A DNA stretch of 64,000 nucleotides from an uncultured Spirochaetaceae bacterium (GTDB lineage: Bacteria; Spirochaetota; Spirochaetia; Treponematales; Treponemataceae): positions 51,572 through 115,571 of the forward strand of contig CADCLG010000014.1 in NCBI GenBank assembly GCA_902802305.1, written 5' to 3'. A program made the position numbers and the translations under genes. Positions 1 to 8,490 of this stretch are shown in pieces. Position 1 is the stretch's first letter. Every line of letters starts with the position of its first letter. The notes under the pieces are model-generated. The model ran no database searches and was not told the origin of the DNA. It saw only the letters and a program-made list of their open reading frames with translations.

Positions 1-540
1 GAAACACAGAAAATCTACAAAGAAGCTGGTTATAATCCTGCAAGCGGATGTCTGCCATTGGTATTCCAGTTTATTGTTTTGATTGCAATGTATAACCTTT
101 TCAATAACTATTTTGAGTTCCGTGGAGCAATGTTCATTCCAGGATGGATTCCAGATTTGTCTTCTGGTGATTCTGTATTCAGCTGGGAAAAGAATATTCC
201 TCTTATTTCTAGTTTTACCGGAAATCATTTGAGACTTCTGCCAATTATTTATGTTGCAACTCAGATTTTGTCTACAAAAATTACACAGCTTGGTGGCGCT
301 ACAATGGGCGGTAACCAGAATACTATGAACATGAAGCTTTTAACTTATGGTATGCCGATTATGTTCTTCTTCCTTTTCTACAGTGCACCAGCCGGACTTT
401 TGTTGTACTGGCTTACAAGTAACATCTGGCAGGTTGGACAGCAGCTTGTAATTAATAAAATGATGTCAAAAGAAGCTCCAGCAGAAAAAACACCTGCAAA
501 AGTTCAAAAGACAATTCCTCCAAAGGGAAAAAGAAAATAA
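1..540 (+). CDS. yidC: YidC membrane protein insertase, C-terminal part
   Basis: The reading frame is open from the first base, so the gene starts upstream of the window and only the last 179 residues are seen. YidC inserts and folds inner-membrane proteins, alone or with Sec. The visible part holds the conserved core after the substrate groove: an ETQKIYKEAGYNP segment, a first hydrophobic segment (LVFQFIVLIAMYNLF), a periplasmic stretch with WIPDLSS, then two hydrophobic segments around LLPIIYVATQIL and MPIMFFFLFYSAPAGLLLYWLTSN, the latter a YidC hallmark. The tail is short and Lys-rich, as expected for the cytoplasmic ribosome-facing end. The jag/khpB gene follows 57 bases later, the usual neighbour in the rnpA-yidC-jag locus. 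Confidence 0.95.
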   Translation, partial: ETQKIYKEAGYNPASGCLPLVFQFIVLIAMYNLFNNYFEFRGAMFIPGWIPDLSSGDSVFSWEKNIPLISSFTGNHLRLLPIIYVATQILSTKITQLGGATMGGNQNTMNMKLLTYGMPIMFFFLFYSAPAGLLLYWLTSNIWQVGQQLVINKMMSKEAPAEKTPAKVQKTIPPKGKRK

Positions 541-597
541 AAACCGCAATTAAATACAAAGCGCCTTGTAACGACGCAGATATAAGGAGTATCAAAA

Positions 598-1296
598 ATG
601 ACTTACGAATATGAAGGAAAAACAGAAAAAGAAGCTATTGAATTAGCAGCAAACGAATTGGGGCTTGAGCGTGACCAGTTTGATGTAGAAATCCTTGAAA
701 CTCAGAAGAACTCACTTTTCAAAAAAGGATACGTAAAAATCCGTGTTCATACTTTAGAAAGCGAATTGCCAAAATCTCATTTATCTGATGATGTAGAAGA
801 AAAACATACACGTATTTATGCAGACCCACTTCCTCAGGACGAGTTTGAACAGAAGCTTCTCGCTTTTATCCAGGAAATGATTGAAAAAATGGGTTATGAC
901 ATCAAAGTTTCAGTTTCTTACCGCGAAGATAAAAAAATTGGAATTAAACTTGAATCATCACATTCTTCAATTTTGATTGGACGAAAAGGAAAGAATCTTG
1001 ATGCTCTCCAGCTCCTTGCAAACATTTATGCAGGTCGCCTTGGACACGAAGAAACACGCATCATTCTTGATACAGAAAATTACAGAATCCGCCGCGAAGA
1101 AACTTTGGTTCGCCTTGCTTATACAACCGCAGATAAAGTTCGTTCATCCCGCAACTCAATTCTTCTTGAACCGATGAATCCTTTTGAGCGCCGCCTTATC
1201 CACACAACTTTAAATGATATCCCTGATGTTGAAACCAAAAGCGAAGGTGATGGTTTATATAAGCAGGTAAGAGTTCTTTACAAAGGAATCCGCTAA
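598..1296 (+). CDS. jag: Jag/KhpB RNA-binding protein (Jag-N, KH, R3H)
   Basis: Cytoplasmic RNA-binding protein of the Jag/KhpB (SpoIIIJ-associated) family, which in other bacteria works with KhpA in RNA binding and cell-envelope control. The 232 residues show the family order: a Jag-N domain at about 1-50 (YEGKTEKEAIELAANELG, FKKGYVKIRV), a charged linker, a type II KH domain at about 95-165 with the GxxG loop in LIGRKGKNLDAL, and a C-terminal R3H domain with the RRLIH motif near residue 200. An AGGAG ribosome site lies 9 bases before the ATG. Position just after yidC fits the conserved operon. Function of the spirochaete protein is inferred from the family. Confidence 0.93.
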   Translation: MTYEYEGKTEKEAIELAANELGLERDQFDVEILETQKNSLFKKGYVKIRVHTLESELPKSHLSDDVEEKHTRIYADPLPQDEFEQKLLAFIQEMIEKMGYDIKVSVSYREDKKIGIKLESSHSSILIGRKGKNLDALQLLANIYAGRLGHEETRIILDTENYRIRREETLVRLAYTTADKVRSSRNSILLEPMNPFERRLIHTTLNDIPDVETKSEGDGLYKQVRVLYKGIR

Positions 1297-1325
1297 GAGT
1301 TTATTCCTTTGTGGATAATAAATAT

Positions 1326-1353
1326 GTCATTCCCGTGCTTGACACGGGAATCT
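1326..1353 (+). repeat. 28-nt palindromic intergenic repeat (GTCATT-stem-CTTGA-stem-ATCT)
   Basis: A hairpin with arms TTCCCGTG and CACGGGAA around a CTTGA loop, flanked by GTCA and TCT. A second copy on the opposite strand at 21902-21929 keeps the loop and flanks but has different, still complementary stem bases. It lies between jag and the next gene and resembles the small CTTGAC-loop palindromes scattered through many bacterial genomes. Confidence 0.75.
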
Positions 1354-1365
1354 TTAGGTGTTTAG

Positions 1366-2133
1366 ATGACTAAAAAACTGTTTTTTATCTGTGTATCCGT
1401 GTTTTTTGCAATTGCAGTTTTTGCTCAAAATGATGCAGACACAAAAAAGCCAAAAACTACGGTAAAAACACGCATACACGATGATGGAACTGACGAACTT
1501 AAACTAAAACCTCAATCTGAATACGACGGAATCATCAATGGTTCCCGAGTTACCAAAGCAGAAAAAAATTTTCCTTTTGTTTATGAAAGTCTTTATCATC
1601 TGGACAAGGAAGAATTAAAAAATACAAGCAATTCTTCTGATGACAATATTGATATAGACGATGTTTCCAGAGTATTACGTTCTGTTTCCACAATGCAGGG
1701 AATGAAATATTTTTCTACAACAAAAAACAAAACTCTTGTACTCTACGAAAAAGCCTACATGATTGAAGGCGAAAACAGCAAAAAGAAAATTGCCGATTTG
1801 AATACTGGAAATGCAGATGGTCAGATAAGTTACTGCTACCAGAAAGATAACAGTTTTGGCGATATTTTTTACCGCCTGAACTATTATCAGGGCGAAAAAA
1901 ACATGCTTGCAGTTTTTACAACAACAAGCACTATTGGAATCGGCCCCTTCAAGGCAATTGCTCCCGAAAATCTTAAAATCTTTATTTTTGTGGAAGACAA
2001 GGGAGACGAAATTCTTTTGTATCTTTTTACAGATTTAGACAGTGCAAAATATCCGGGAATAAAAGGACAGATTACCGAATCAATGACTTCGCGTTTGGAT
2101 GCAGTTTATAATTGGTTTATAAAACAGTTTTAG
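1366..2133 (+). CDS. secreted protein of unknown function
   Basis: I do not recognise the family. The 255-residue product starts with a clean signal peptide (KKLFFICVSVFFAIAVFAQ, cleavage after FA), so it is exported, probably to the periplasm. The mature part is soluble, with no further membrane segment, and begins with a Lys/Thr-rich stretch. The start ATG is preceded by a weak TAGGTG ribosome site. It ends 16 bases before the immunophilin gene and shares its strand, so the two may be cotranscribed. No catalytic motif is evident. Confidence 0.7.
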   Translation: MTKKLFFICVSVFFAIAVFAQNDADTKKPKTTVKTRIHDDGTDELKLKPQSEYDGIINGSRVTKAEKNFPFVYESLYHLDKEELKNTSNSSDDNIDIDDVSRVLRSVSTMQGMKYFSTTKNKTLVLYEKAYMIEGENSKKKIADLNTGNADGQISYCYQKDNSFGDIFYRLNYYQGEKNMLAVFTTTSTIGIGPFKAIAPENLKIFIFVEDKGDEILLYLFTDLDSAKYPGIKGQITESMTSRLDAVYNWFIKQF

Positions 2134-2149
2134 AAAATAGGAGAAAAAA

Positions 2150-3172
2150 ATGAAAAAAACTTTATTAGGACTTTTACTAGGATTAACTATAATTTCAAGT
2201 TCAGCCTGTAGTCCAAAGGGGAATAATATGGAAATTTTAAATGGAAAAGACGGATTGTATGCCGTTTTGGAAACAGAAAAAGGAACTATCACTTTAAATC
2301 TGTTCTACAAAGAAACACCGATGACAGTAACTAACTTTGTCGGCCTGGCAGAAGGAACTTTGGATGCAGCAAAAGGAAAACCATTTTATAATGGATTAAA
2401 GTTCCACCGTGTAATTGCAGACTTTATGATTCAGGGTGGAGATCCACAGGGTAATGGAACAGGTGGTCCTGGATATAAGTTCCCAGATGAGTTTGTAGAT
2501 GGTCTTATTTTTGACAAACCTGGTAAACTTGCAATGGCTAACTCTGGTCCAGATACAAACGGAAGTCAGTTCTTTATTACACACGTTCCTACAGACTGGC
2601 TTAACTATAAACACACAATTTTTGGTGAAGTTGTAGATGCAGAAAGCCAGAAGGTTGTAGATGCAGTTGCTCAGAATGATACAATCAAATCTATTACAAT
2701 TATTCGTCAGGGTGCAGATGCAAACAAGTTCAAGGCAACACAGAAGGATTTTGACAAGCTGATTGAAGCACAGAAAAAACTCAACGCAGAAAAAGAAGCT
2801 AAAAAAATGGAAGCAGTAATTAAAGACTGTACAAAAACTCCAAACGGCATTTATTATCAGATTCTTGAAAAAGGAAACGGTAAAAAAGTTGGAAAGGGCA
2901 AACAGGTTACTGTTGAATATAAGGGCTTCTTAGTTGATGGAACTTTGTTTGATGCTTCAAGCTATTTCCATCCACAGGGACACGAACCTTTAGAGTTCAA
3001 AACTGGTGCAGGCCAGATGATTCCTGGTTTTGATATGATGGTTGAAGAAATGGAATATGGTGAAGTTCGCCACATGGTTCTTCCTCCAGAATTGGCTTAT
3101 GGAAAGCGCGGATATCCTGGAGTTATACCGGGAGATGCCTACATCTGCTTTGATGTAAAAGTAGTAAAATAA
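2150..3172 (+). CDS. dual peptidyl-prolyl isomerase lipoprotein: cyclophilin + FKBP fusion
   Basis: A 340-residue predicted lipoprotein carrying two unrelated proline isomerase folds. Residues 1-20 form a lipoprotein signal ending in SSSAC. Residues about 33-185 are a cyclophilin (FHRVIADFMIQGGDPQGNG, then NGSQFFITH). A Lys/Glu-rich helix at about 190-225 links to an FKBP domain at about 245-340 (VTVEYKGFLVDGTLFDAS, MIPGFDMMVEEM, LAYGKRGYPGVIPG). Cyclophilin-first fusions (CFBP-type dual immunophilins) have been described in Treponema and Flavobacterium relatives, so this supports the assignment to a spirochaete. It likely folds exported proteins on the periplasmic side. AGGAG lies 8 bases before the ATG. 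Confidence 0.93.
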   Translation: MKKTLLGLLLGLTIISSSACSPKGNNMEILNGKDGLYAVLETEKGTITLNLFYKETPMTVTNFVGLAEGTLDAAKGKPFYNGLKFHRVIADFMIQGGDPQGNGTGGPGYKFPDEFVDGLIFDKPGKLAMANSGPDTNGSQFFITHVPTDWLNYKHTIFGEVVDAESQKVVDAVAQNDTIKSITIIRQGADANKFKATQKDFDKLIEAQKKLNAEKEAKKMEAVIKDCTKTPNGIYYQILEKGNGKKVGKGKQVTVEYKGFLVDGTLFDASSYFHPQGHEPLEFKTGAGQMIPGFDMMVEEMEYGEVRHMVLPPELAYGKRGYPGVIPGDAYICFDVKVVK

Positions 3173-3206
3173 AAGCTTATAATTTTAAGCTTATAATTTT
3201 ATGTTT

Positions 3207-4103
3207 TTATGCGAGCGGCGGAACGTCAAAGAGCGATTTCGTCGCTTCGTAAATTTTACGGGCAACATGAGGGTTGTTCATCGTATAAAGATGAATGCCC
3301 TGAACCCCGTGAGTAACCAAATCAACAATCTGATCAATTGCATAGGCAATTCCTGCATCTCTGATTGCTTCCGGATTATCCTGATAGCGATCCATCATAT
3401 CAGTAAACTTCTTTGGCAAAACCGCATTTGTAATACTTACCATTCGTTCAATTGATTTTTTATTTGTTGCAGGCATAATTCCAGCTTCAATCGGAACATT
3501 TATACCCTTAATCTGACATCTTTCCTGGAATCTGTAGAACTTTTCATTATCAAAAAATAATTGTGAAAGAAGATGACTTGCGCCAGAGTCTACTTTTTTC
3601 TTGAGATTATCAATATCATTGTAAACTGAATCAGACTGTGGATGTAATTCTGGATAGCAGGCGCCAAAAATTTTAAAGGATTTTCCATCATCACGTTTGG
3701 AATCAAAATCTTTGATAAAGGAAATCAAATCACTGGCATGAGGAAAATCGTTAATAGGTTCCTTTCCTTCAACTCTGTCACCTCGCAAAGCAAGAATATT
3801 ATCAATTCCGGCATTTTTAAACTCGTTCAGACAGTAAAGAGCATCAGCCTTTGTCATGTTTATACTTGGCATGTGGATAACAGATTCAACCTTACATTCA
3901 TCCTTAACCCGCTTAGCAATCGCCAGAGCGTTTTCACAATTTTCACTTCCACCTGCACCAAAAGTAACAGAAATAAAATCCGGACTCAAATCCTTAAGCT
4001 GATCGAGAGTATTAAAAATCGTATCAATCGGCATATTTTTTTTAGGCGGGAAAATCTCAAAAGAAAAAATTGTTTTTTTGCTAAGTTCGTTTTCGTTTAT
4101 CAT
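3207..4103 (-). CDS. metF: 5,10-methylenetetrahydrofolate reductase
   Basis: Cytoplasmic flavoenzyme reducing 5,10-methylene-THF to 5-methyl-THF, the methyl donor for methionine synthesis. The 298-residue length is normal for bacterial MetF. Family signatures seen: FSFEIFPPK near the N-terminus with the catalytic Glu, DFISVTFGAGGS, the LALRGDR motif for FAD binding, FGACYPELHPQ, and LLSQLFFDNEKFYRF. The C-terminus GVQGIHLYTMNNP is also typical. The gene is convergent with the immunophilin gene; the 34-base gap contains a tandem 14-base AT-rich repeat (3173-3200) that can form a weak hairpin. No methionine regulator site was recognised upstream. Confidence 0.95.
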   Translation of the reverse strand: MINENELSKKTIFSFEIFPPKKNMPIDTIFNTLDQLKDLSPDFISVTFGAGGSENCENALAIAKRVKDECKVESVIHMPSINMTKADALYCLNEFKNAGIDNILALRGDRVEGKEPINDFPHASDLISFIKDFDSKRDDGKSFKIFGACYPELHPQSDSVYNDIDNLKKKVDSGASHLLSQLFFDNEKFYRFQERCQIKGINVPIEAGIMPATNKKSIERMVSITNAVLPKKFTDMMDRYQDNPEAIRDAGIAYAIDQIVDLVTHGVQGIHLYTMNNPHVARKIYEATKSLFDVPPLA

Positions 4104-4139
4104 TTAAATCTCCATTTTTTAGATTCTTTATCAGATTTA

Positions 4140-4796
4140 TCAGAGTGTATATTTTACTAAAAATCCAAAAGAATATCCAAAGGAATTATACTTAAAACTT
4201 GAATCAGATGCATCTGGAATGTAATTTCCTTTGTAAGCATAATAATAATCATCAATAAGATAATAAAGAGGTATATAAATTGCTGTAAACCTGAACATTA
4301 AAGAAAATTGCCTAAGCTGAAATCCAAGTGAAACAGGTAAATAGATTCCAAACTGATGGATTTTTTCTATAACTAGTCTTTGTTTTCCCGAAAGAGATAA
4401 AACTTGTTTGAAAAACTCGTTGGTTGAATATTTGTAAAAAAGGGCAGGCTGAGTTTGAATAAAAAAAGAATTAAAGGGAAAAGTAAAGCTGTAGCCTGAA
4501 TAAAAGGAAAAACCTTTATTAAAATAAAAGTCATCGTAATTTTGACTGAAATAATATACATCGCGTTTAAAGTCTTTCTGAATAAAACGCACAGAAAAAC
4601 CAATTCCAAAAAGAATCGGGATTTGAAAAGGTTGGCTTTCAATTATAACTGCCCCATCAGAAGCTAGGGTAAGCCGCTCGCTGGTAAAAAAAACGTTATT
4701 TATTTCTGTTCCAGCTGTAAAAGAAAGAGAAAAAGTATTAGAAGTTATAAAAATAAAAATGATGGCGAAAGCAGTTTTTTTTAAGATTCGAGCCAT
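4140..4796 (-). CDS. exported protein, probable small outer-membrane beta-barrel
   Basis: Unknown 218-residue protein. The first 24 residues form a signal peptide (KKTAFAIIFIFITSNTFS). The rest is rich in aromatic residues and in alternating polar/hydrophobic strands (FYFNKGFSFYSGYSFTFP, SFGYSFGFLVKYTL) and lacks long hydrophobic helices. This pattern fits an outer-membrane beta-barrel; the final strand ends in YTL rather than the usual Phe. The gene starts 37 bases upstream of metF on the same strand. No strong ribosome site precedes the ATG. Barrel prediction is an inference from composition only. Confidence 0.6.
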   Translation of the reverse strand: MARILKKTAFAIIFIFITSNTFSLSFTAGTEINNVFFTSERLTLASDGAVIIESQPFQIPILFGIGFSVRFIQKDFKRDVYYFSQNYDDFYFNKGFSFYSGYSFTFPFNSFFIQTQPALFYKYSTNEFFKQVLSLSGKQRLVIEKIHQFGIYLPVSLGFQLRQFSLMFRFTAIYIPLYYLIDDYYYAYKGNYIPDASDSSFKYNSFGYSFGFLVKYTL

Positions 4797-4913
4797 GTTG
4801 TAAGTATAGGAAAAAGGGGAGCTTTATTCAATTCCAAATATTCTAATGATTCTAAAGATAAATACTAGCATTTTCCCAAATTAATAATGTAAAATATAAG
4901 TAAAGAGGTGTAT

Positions 4914-5471
4914 ATGAAAAAAAATTTTGGAAAACAGACATTTATGTATCCTATGCCGGTACTTATTATCACAACTTATGATGAAAATGGAAATCCTGAT
5001 GCAATGAATGCAGCTTGGGGTGGAATCCACGATACAAATCAGATTGGAATCTGTCTTGATAAAAGTCATAAGACTACAAAAAATATAGCTGCTCGTAAAG
5101 CATTTGCTGTAAGTATGGCAACTGCTGATTTTGTCAAAGAATGTGATTATGTTGGAATTGTAAGTGGGAATAAAGAGCCAGATAAAATAAAAAAGGCAGG
5201 TTTGACAGTTTCAAAATCTGAGTTTGTAGATGCACCTGTAATTAATGAACTTCCTATGGTTCTTGAATGTGAACTTGCCCAGATGAGCGAAGACAGTGAT
5301 TATATCGTTGGAAATATTATCAATGTGTCTGCTGATGAGGCAATTCTTACTGATGGAAAAATCGATGCTGCAAAATTAAAGCCAATTTGTTATGATCCAG
5401 TTTCTCATAATTATAATGTTCTGGGTGAAATTGTTGGTAAGGCTTTTTCTGATGGTAAGGCAATAAAATAA
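4914..5471 (+). CDS. flavin reductase family protein (flavoredoxin-like)
   Basis: FMN-binding split-barrel protein of the flavin reductase/flavoredoxin family. The 185-residue product shows the pattern YPMPVLIITTYDENGNPDAM near the N-terminus, NAAWGGIHDTNQIGICLD, KAFAVSMATADFVKECDYVGIVSG, and a C-terminal PICYDPVSHNYNVLGE. Members reduce flavins or transfer electrons using NAD(P)H; the exact substrate cannot be read. I take the ATG at 4914 because a GAGG ribosome site ends 5 bases before it; an in-frame GTG at 4908 lies inside that site and is unlikely to be used. Confidence 0.85.
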   Translation: MKKNFGKQTFMYPMPVLIITTYDENGNPDAMNAAWGGIHDTNQIGICLDKSHKTTKNIAARKAFAVSMATADFVKECDYVGIVSGNKEPDKIKKAGLTVSKSEFVDAPVINELPMVLECELAQMSEDSDYIVGNIINVSADEAILTDGKIDAAKLKPICYDPVSHNYNVLGEIVGKAFSDGKAIK

Positions 5472-5485
5472 AAACTGAAGATAAA

Positions 5486-6037
5486 ATGGAAAACAATAAA
5501 AAAGATAATGCTCAGGAAGTAGGGGAAATCGGAGAAATCCGCGTAGGTTATCCCGATGCCTGTTTTATGGTTGGAGATAATTGGTTCCGCTACAGAACTG
5601 GCGCAATCATTATAGAGGATAATTCCTTCCTTGTTATAAAAAGCGAAACTTCAAAATATTATTACACTGTTGGTGGCGGCGTTCACATGAATGAAAAGTC
5701 AGAGGAATGTATTGTTCGTGAGGTACGAGAAGAAACTGGTGTTGATTATCAAGTTGATCGTCTTGCTGTAATTTGTGAAAACTTTTTTAAGGAAAAATCG
5801 CTTGGTTATGATCCGCTTCACTGCCATGTTATAGAATTTTATTATCTGATGAAAAGTCGTGGTAAAAAGGATGCAAAGTGTTCAAGCATCGGTTGGGATA
5901 ATGCAAAAGAATCTGTTCACTGGATTCCGCTGGATAAGCTTGCCGAAACTGATGTAAAACCCGAATTTCTTTGCTACAGAATGAAAGAAATTTTAGAAAA
6001 TAAAGGCGTACTTCACATTGTGAATGATGAAAGATAA
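5486..6037 (+). CDS. Nudix hydrolase
   Basis: A 183-residue Nudix-fold pyrophosphohydrolase. The Nudix box is complete at residues 63-86: GGGVHMNEKSEE followed by REVREETGVDY, with metal-binding Glu82 and Glu83. The N-terminal residues 20-60 (CFMVGDNWFRYRTGAIII) and the C-terminal HWIPLDKLAE are typical of the ADP-ribose/NUDT class of standalone hydrolases. Substrate cannot be assigned. The gene begins 14 bases after the flavin reductase stop, with only a weak AAGAT ribosome site, so it is probably cotranscribed. It ends one base before the convergent HAD-SGNH gene. Confidence 0.9.
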   Translation: MENNKKDNAQEVGEIGEIRVGYPDACFMVGDNWFRYRTGAIIIEDNSFLVIKSETSKYYYTVGGGVHMNEKSEECIVREVREETGVDYQVDRLAVICENFFKEKSLGYDPLHCHVIEFYYLMKSRGKKDAKCSSIGWDNAKESVHWIPLDKLAETDVKPEFLCYRMKEILENKGVLHIVNDER

Positions 6038-6038
6038 A

Positions 6039-7688
6039 TCAAAAATTAATCTTTTTAATAGCTTCAACAAGATTTCTTCCGTAAAGTTCACAGCCAAGAG
6101 CATTTGGATGGAGATTATCTAAATAATATTCTGAGCGATGTGGAACTAAAGAAAAGCCGTCAATTATTTTTACATTAGGATAAGTACAGGCAATTTTTTT
6201 AATACCATCGCAAAAGCTTTTTAAAACATGAATATCATCTGGAAAATCTCCACGCCAGATTGGAGTTATACAGAGTATAGGAATTGTTTTTCCATAAAGG
6301 CCAATTAAAGTTTCGTAATATTCTTCGATATCTTCCATTCTTGGGCAGTTGAACTGGTTGGTACCAAGAGCAACAATTATTTTATCAGGATTGTAGCCAG
6401 GCATTTTGAGAAGAGATTTTTTGTCGTAAACATAACCACCAATTCCCTGATTGATAATATCATAATTCAAAAGTCGGTTTGCAACACTGACATAGGTAGA
6501 GGCAGAACGAAGGGGACCATATCCCTGAGTGATTGAATCTCCCAGCCAGAGAACTTTTTCTTTTTTTTCTGCTGGAGTAAAGGTATTATTGATTACGAAA
6601 TTACGAATTAGAACAGTCGCATCTGCAGGAAGATAGATGATTACATCCTTTTTGCCGGCAGGAAGCTCCCAAACGAGTTTTCCCTGGTCTGTAAGGTCTT
6701 TTACGTAGCGGATATCTGTAATTTGGCCATCAATTGCCATTTCAAAGGAATCTTCTGAACCTTTCCACAAAAACTTGTATTCAAAAGAAATGAAAGTAGC
6801 TTCTGTCTGTAATTCTAAAGTTTTAGCAGTGGAAGCCATACAGCGGTCATACCAGAAATCAGAGGCAGTTTTAAAATATTCCATCTGTTCTTTTGAATAT
6901 TGGAAAGCCTGCAGCCAGCCATCTTCCAGCTCTTCGAAAAAATAAGCGCCGTAATAAATGCTTTGTAATTCTTTATTTGTTAAAGTTCTCATTGTAGGTT
7001 TATTTTGAAAATTATCAATATATCTTAATACAGCCATTTGTTGCTTGACCTGAGGAAAATCATCAAGCAGGGGGCAAGGAATATGAGGTTCAAAGGCAAG
7101 ATGATGAAACCATGTACATTGCAGGGCATTCATTCCAATTTCGCGGGCAGCATAAAGCTCTCGGGAACCACCGTCACCAATGTAAAGACATTCTTCTGGG
7201 CGGACATTCAAAAGTTCAATCATTTTGTTATAAAGAGCTTGGTCAGGTTTAGACAGCCCCTGCTCGTAAGAAATAAGTGCAATGTCAAAAAGAGGATAAA
7301 GGGGACTGGAACGAATAAGAGCTCGTTCGTCCGAAAAAGTATTTGTAATGAGACCGGTTTTTATTCCCTTCTGATGCAAGGTTTTTAACAGCAAAATAGA
7401 TTCTTCAGGAATTGCAGAAAAAGTGTCTTCCAAAGATTCCAGTCGTTTCTTACAGATAAAATCAACATTATCTTCCGAATAAATGCCGAGTTTTTTTAAT
7501 GCAATAGAAACGCCTTCTTCCATTGTCAGTCTTCCAAGAGTACGGTCTTTTTCTGTAGCATGCCATTCTCTTCTAAAATCTTCCAGAGGGATACCAAGGT
7601 CTTGTGCAATATCTTCACTAAAATAAGTTTTTCCCGTAAAGAGGGTGACCAAAGTTTCAAACATGTCAAAAATAACGGCTTTTATCAT
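6039..7688 (-). CDS. HAD-superfamily hydrolase fused to SGNH/GDSL esterase
   Basis: A 549-residue two-enzyme fusion. Residues 1-215 are a HAD hydrolase: the motif I region FDMFETL with Asp8, a GLITNTF motif II, and GDGGSRE with upstream KPDQALYNK as motifs III/IV. About 245-365 is a beta-rich module (FISFEYKFLWKGSEDSF) like the N-terminal jelly roll of SsfX3-type SGNH esterases. About 375-549 is an SGNH hydrolase: LGDSITQGYG (block I Ser near 385), GIGGY, GTNQF (block III), DNLHPNALG (block V Asp/His). An upstream in-frame ATG exists, but the ATG at 7688 begins the HAD fold (MIKAVIFDMF) and has a GAGG site 9 bases upstream. No signal peptide, so cytoplasmic; a coupled deacylation/dephosphorylation of a sugar derivative is only a guess. 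Confidence 0.85.
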   Translation of the reverse strand: MIKAVIFDMFETLVTLFTGKTYFSEDIAQDLGIPLEDFRREWHATEKDRTLGRLTMEEGVSIALKKLGIYSEDNVDFICKKRLESLEDTFSAIPEESILLLKTLHQKGIKTGLITNTFSDERALIRSSPLYPLFDIALISYEQGLSKPDQALYNKMIELLNVRPEECLYIGDGGSRELYAAREIGMNALQCTWFHHLAFEPHIPCPLLDDFPQVKQQMAVLRYIDNFQNKPTMRTLTNKELQSIYYGAYFFEELEDGWLQAFQYSKEQMEYFKTASDFWYDRCMASTAKTLELQTEATFISFEYKFLWKGSEDSFEMAIDGQITDIRYVKDLTDQGKLVWELPAGKKDVIIYLPADATVLIRNFVINNTFTPAEKKEKVLWLGDSITQGYGPLRSASTYVSVANRLLNYDIINQGIGGYVYDKKSLLKMPGYNPDKIIVALGTNQFNCPRMEDIEEYYETLIGLYGKTIPILCITPIWRGDFPDDIHVLKSFCDGIKKIACTYPNVKIIDGFSLVPHRSEYYLDNLHPNALGCELYGRNLVEAIKKINF

Positions 7689-7798
7689 TTTTATATCCTC
7701 ATTAAGTTTTAATGTGAACTGTCTAGAAGCATTATACAAAAAATACATAAAAAAAATTCAAAAATAATAAAAATATTAGAAAATTTTGAAAATTTTTC

Positions 7799-7829
7799 TT
7801 GACCTTCCACTTGGTGGAAGCCTTAAAAT
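7799..7829 (+). promoter_or_regulatory. MerR-type promoter with 19-bp spacer and palindromic operator
   Basis: A -35 TTGACC at 7799-7804 and a -10 TAAAAT at 7824-7829 are separated by 19 bases, the over-long spacing typical of MerR-activated promoters. The spacer holds a perfect dyad, CTTCCAC-TTG-GTGGAAG (7804-7820), as expected for a MerR dimer. The -10 ends only 6 bases before the merR-family ATG at 7836, so transcription should start at or next to the start codon. The arrangement implies autoregulation. Confidence 0.85.
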
Positions 7830-7835
7830 AAAATT

Positions 7836-8480
7836 ATGAAGATTTATCAGGTCGAAGAATTAGTTGGCATTAGTAAAAAAAATATACGCTTTTATGAAGA
7901 CCAGGGACTTTTAAATCCCAGCCGTAATCCTCAGAATGATTACCGGGAATATTCTCTTAAAGATGTAAAGACTCTGGAAAAGATAAAATTGCTTCGTAAG
8001 CTTTCTGTTCCGATAGAAGAAATCAGGCTTTTGCAAAAGGGGAGTATGACTTTTTCCAGTTGTATGACACAGCAAATTGAGCGGATTGAAAAGGAAGAAC
8101 AGAATATTCAGGTTATTAAGGAACTTTGTGTCAGGCTTCGTGATGAGCAGGGGGATATGAATAGTCTTGATGCCCAAGTATATCTTAGTCAGATGGAGAA
8201 AATGGAAATGGAAGGAACCAAGTTTGTTGATATACAAAAAGAAGACATAAACAGGAAAAAGAAGGGTGGAGCTGTGATTGGTGCTGTCAGCTTTTGTTTT
8301 CTTATGCTGATGGCTTTAGGGGGCTTGGTTTATGCGGTGGTGACAAAGAGTGCACCTATTTTTCCTATGTTGATTCCAATTGTAATTATTTTTGGTCTGG
8401 TAATTGGTACAGTCTTTATGCTCATTCAAAGAATTAAAGAAATAAATAATGGCGAAGAATATGAAGCCAGAAAATATTAG
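7836..8480 (+). CDS. MerR-family regulator with C-terminal membrane anchor
   Basis: A 214-residue MerR-family transcription factor. Residues 1-70 are the winged helix-turn-helix (YQVEELVGISKKNIRFYEDQGLL, then NDYREYS), followed by a coiled-coil dimer helix at about 80-125. Instead of a ligand-binding Cys cluster, the C-terminal third holds two hydrophobic segments at about 148-168 and 176-197, so the regulator is probably tethered to the membrane. The ATG is fixed by the conserved N-terminus. There is no Shine-Dalgarno site and the predicted transcript begins at the ATG, so translation is probably leaderless. The stop codon overlaps the ribosome site of the next gene, ybjQ-like. Confidence 0.9.
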   Translation: MKIYQVEELVGISKKNIRFYEDQGLLNPSRNPQNDYREYSLKDVKTLEKIKLLRKLSVPIEEIRLLQKGSMTFSSCMTQQIERIEKEEQNIQVIKELCVRLRDEQGDMNSLDAQVYLSQMEKMEMEGTKFVDIQKEDINRKKKGGAVIGAVSFCFLMLMALGGLVYAVVTKSAPIFPMLIPIVIIFGLVIGTVFMLIQRIKEINNGEEYEARKY

Positions 8481-8490
8481 GAGGTATGAT

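Noticed and set aside
3738..4160. 140-codon open frame opposite metF
   Set aside because: Shadow of metF with no motif and no start signals.
4908..4913. GTG as start of the flavin reductase gene
   Set aside because: It lies within the ribosome site of the ATG at 4914.
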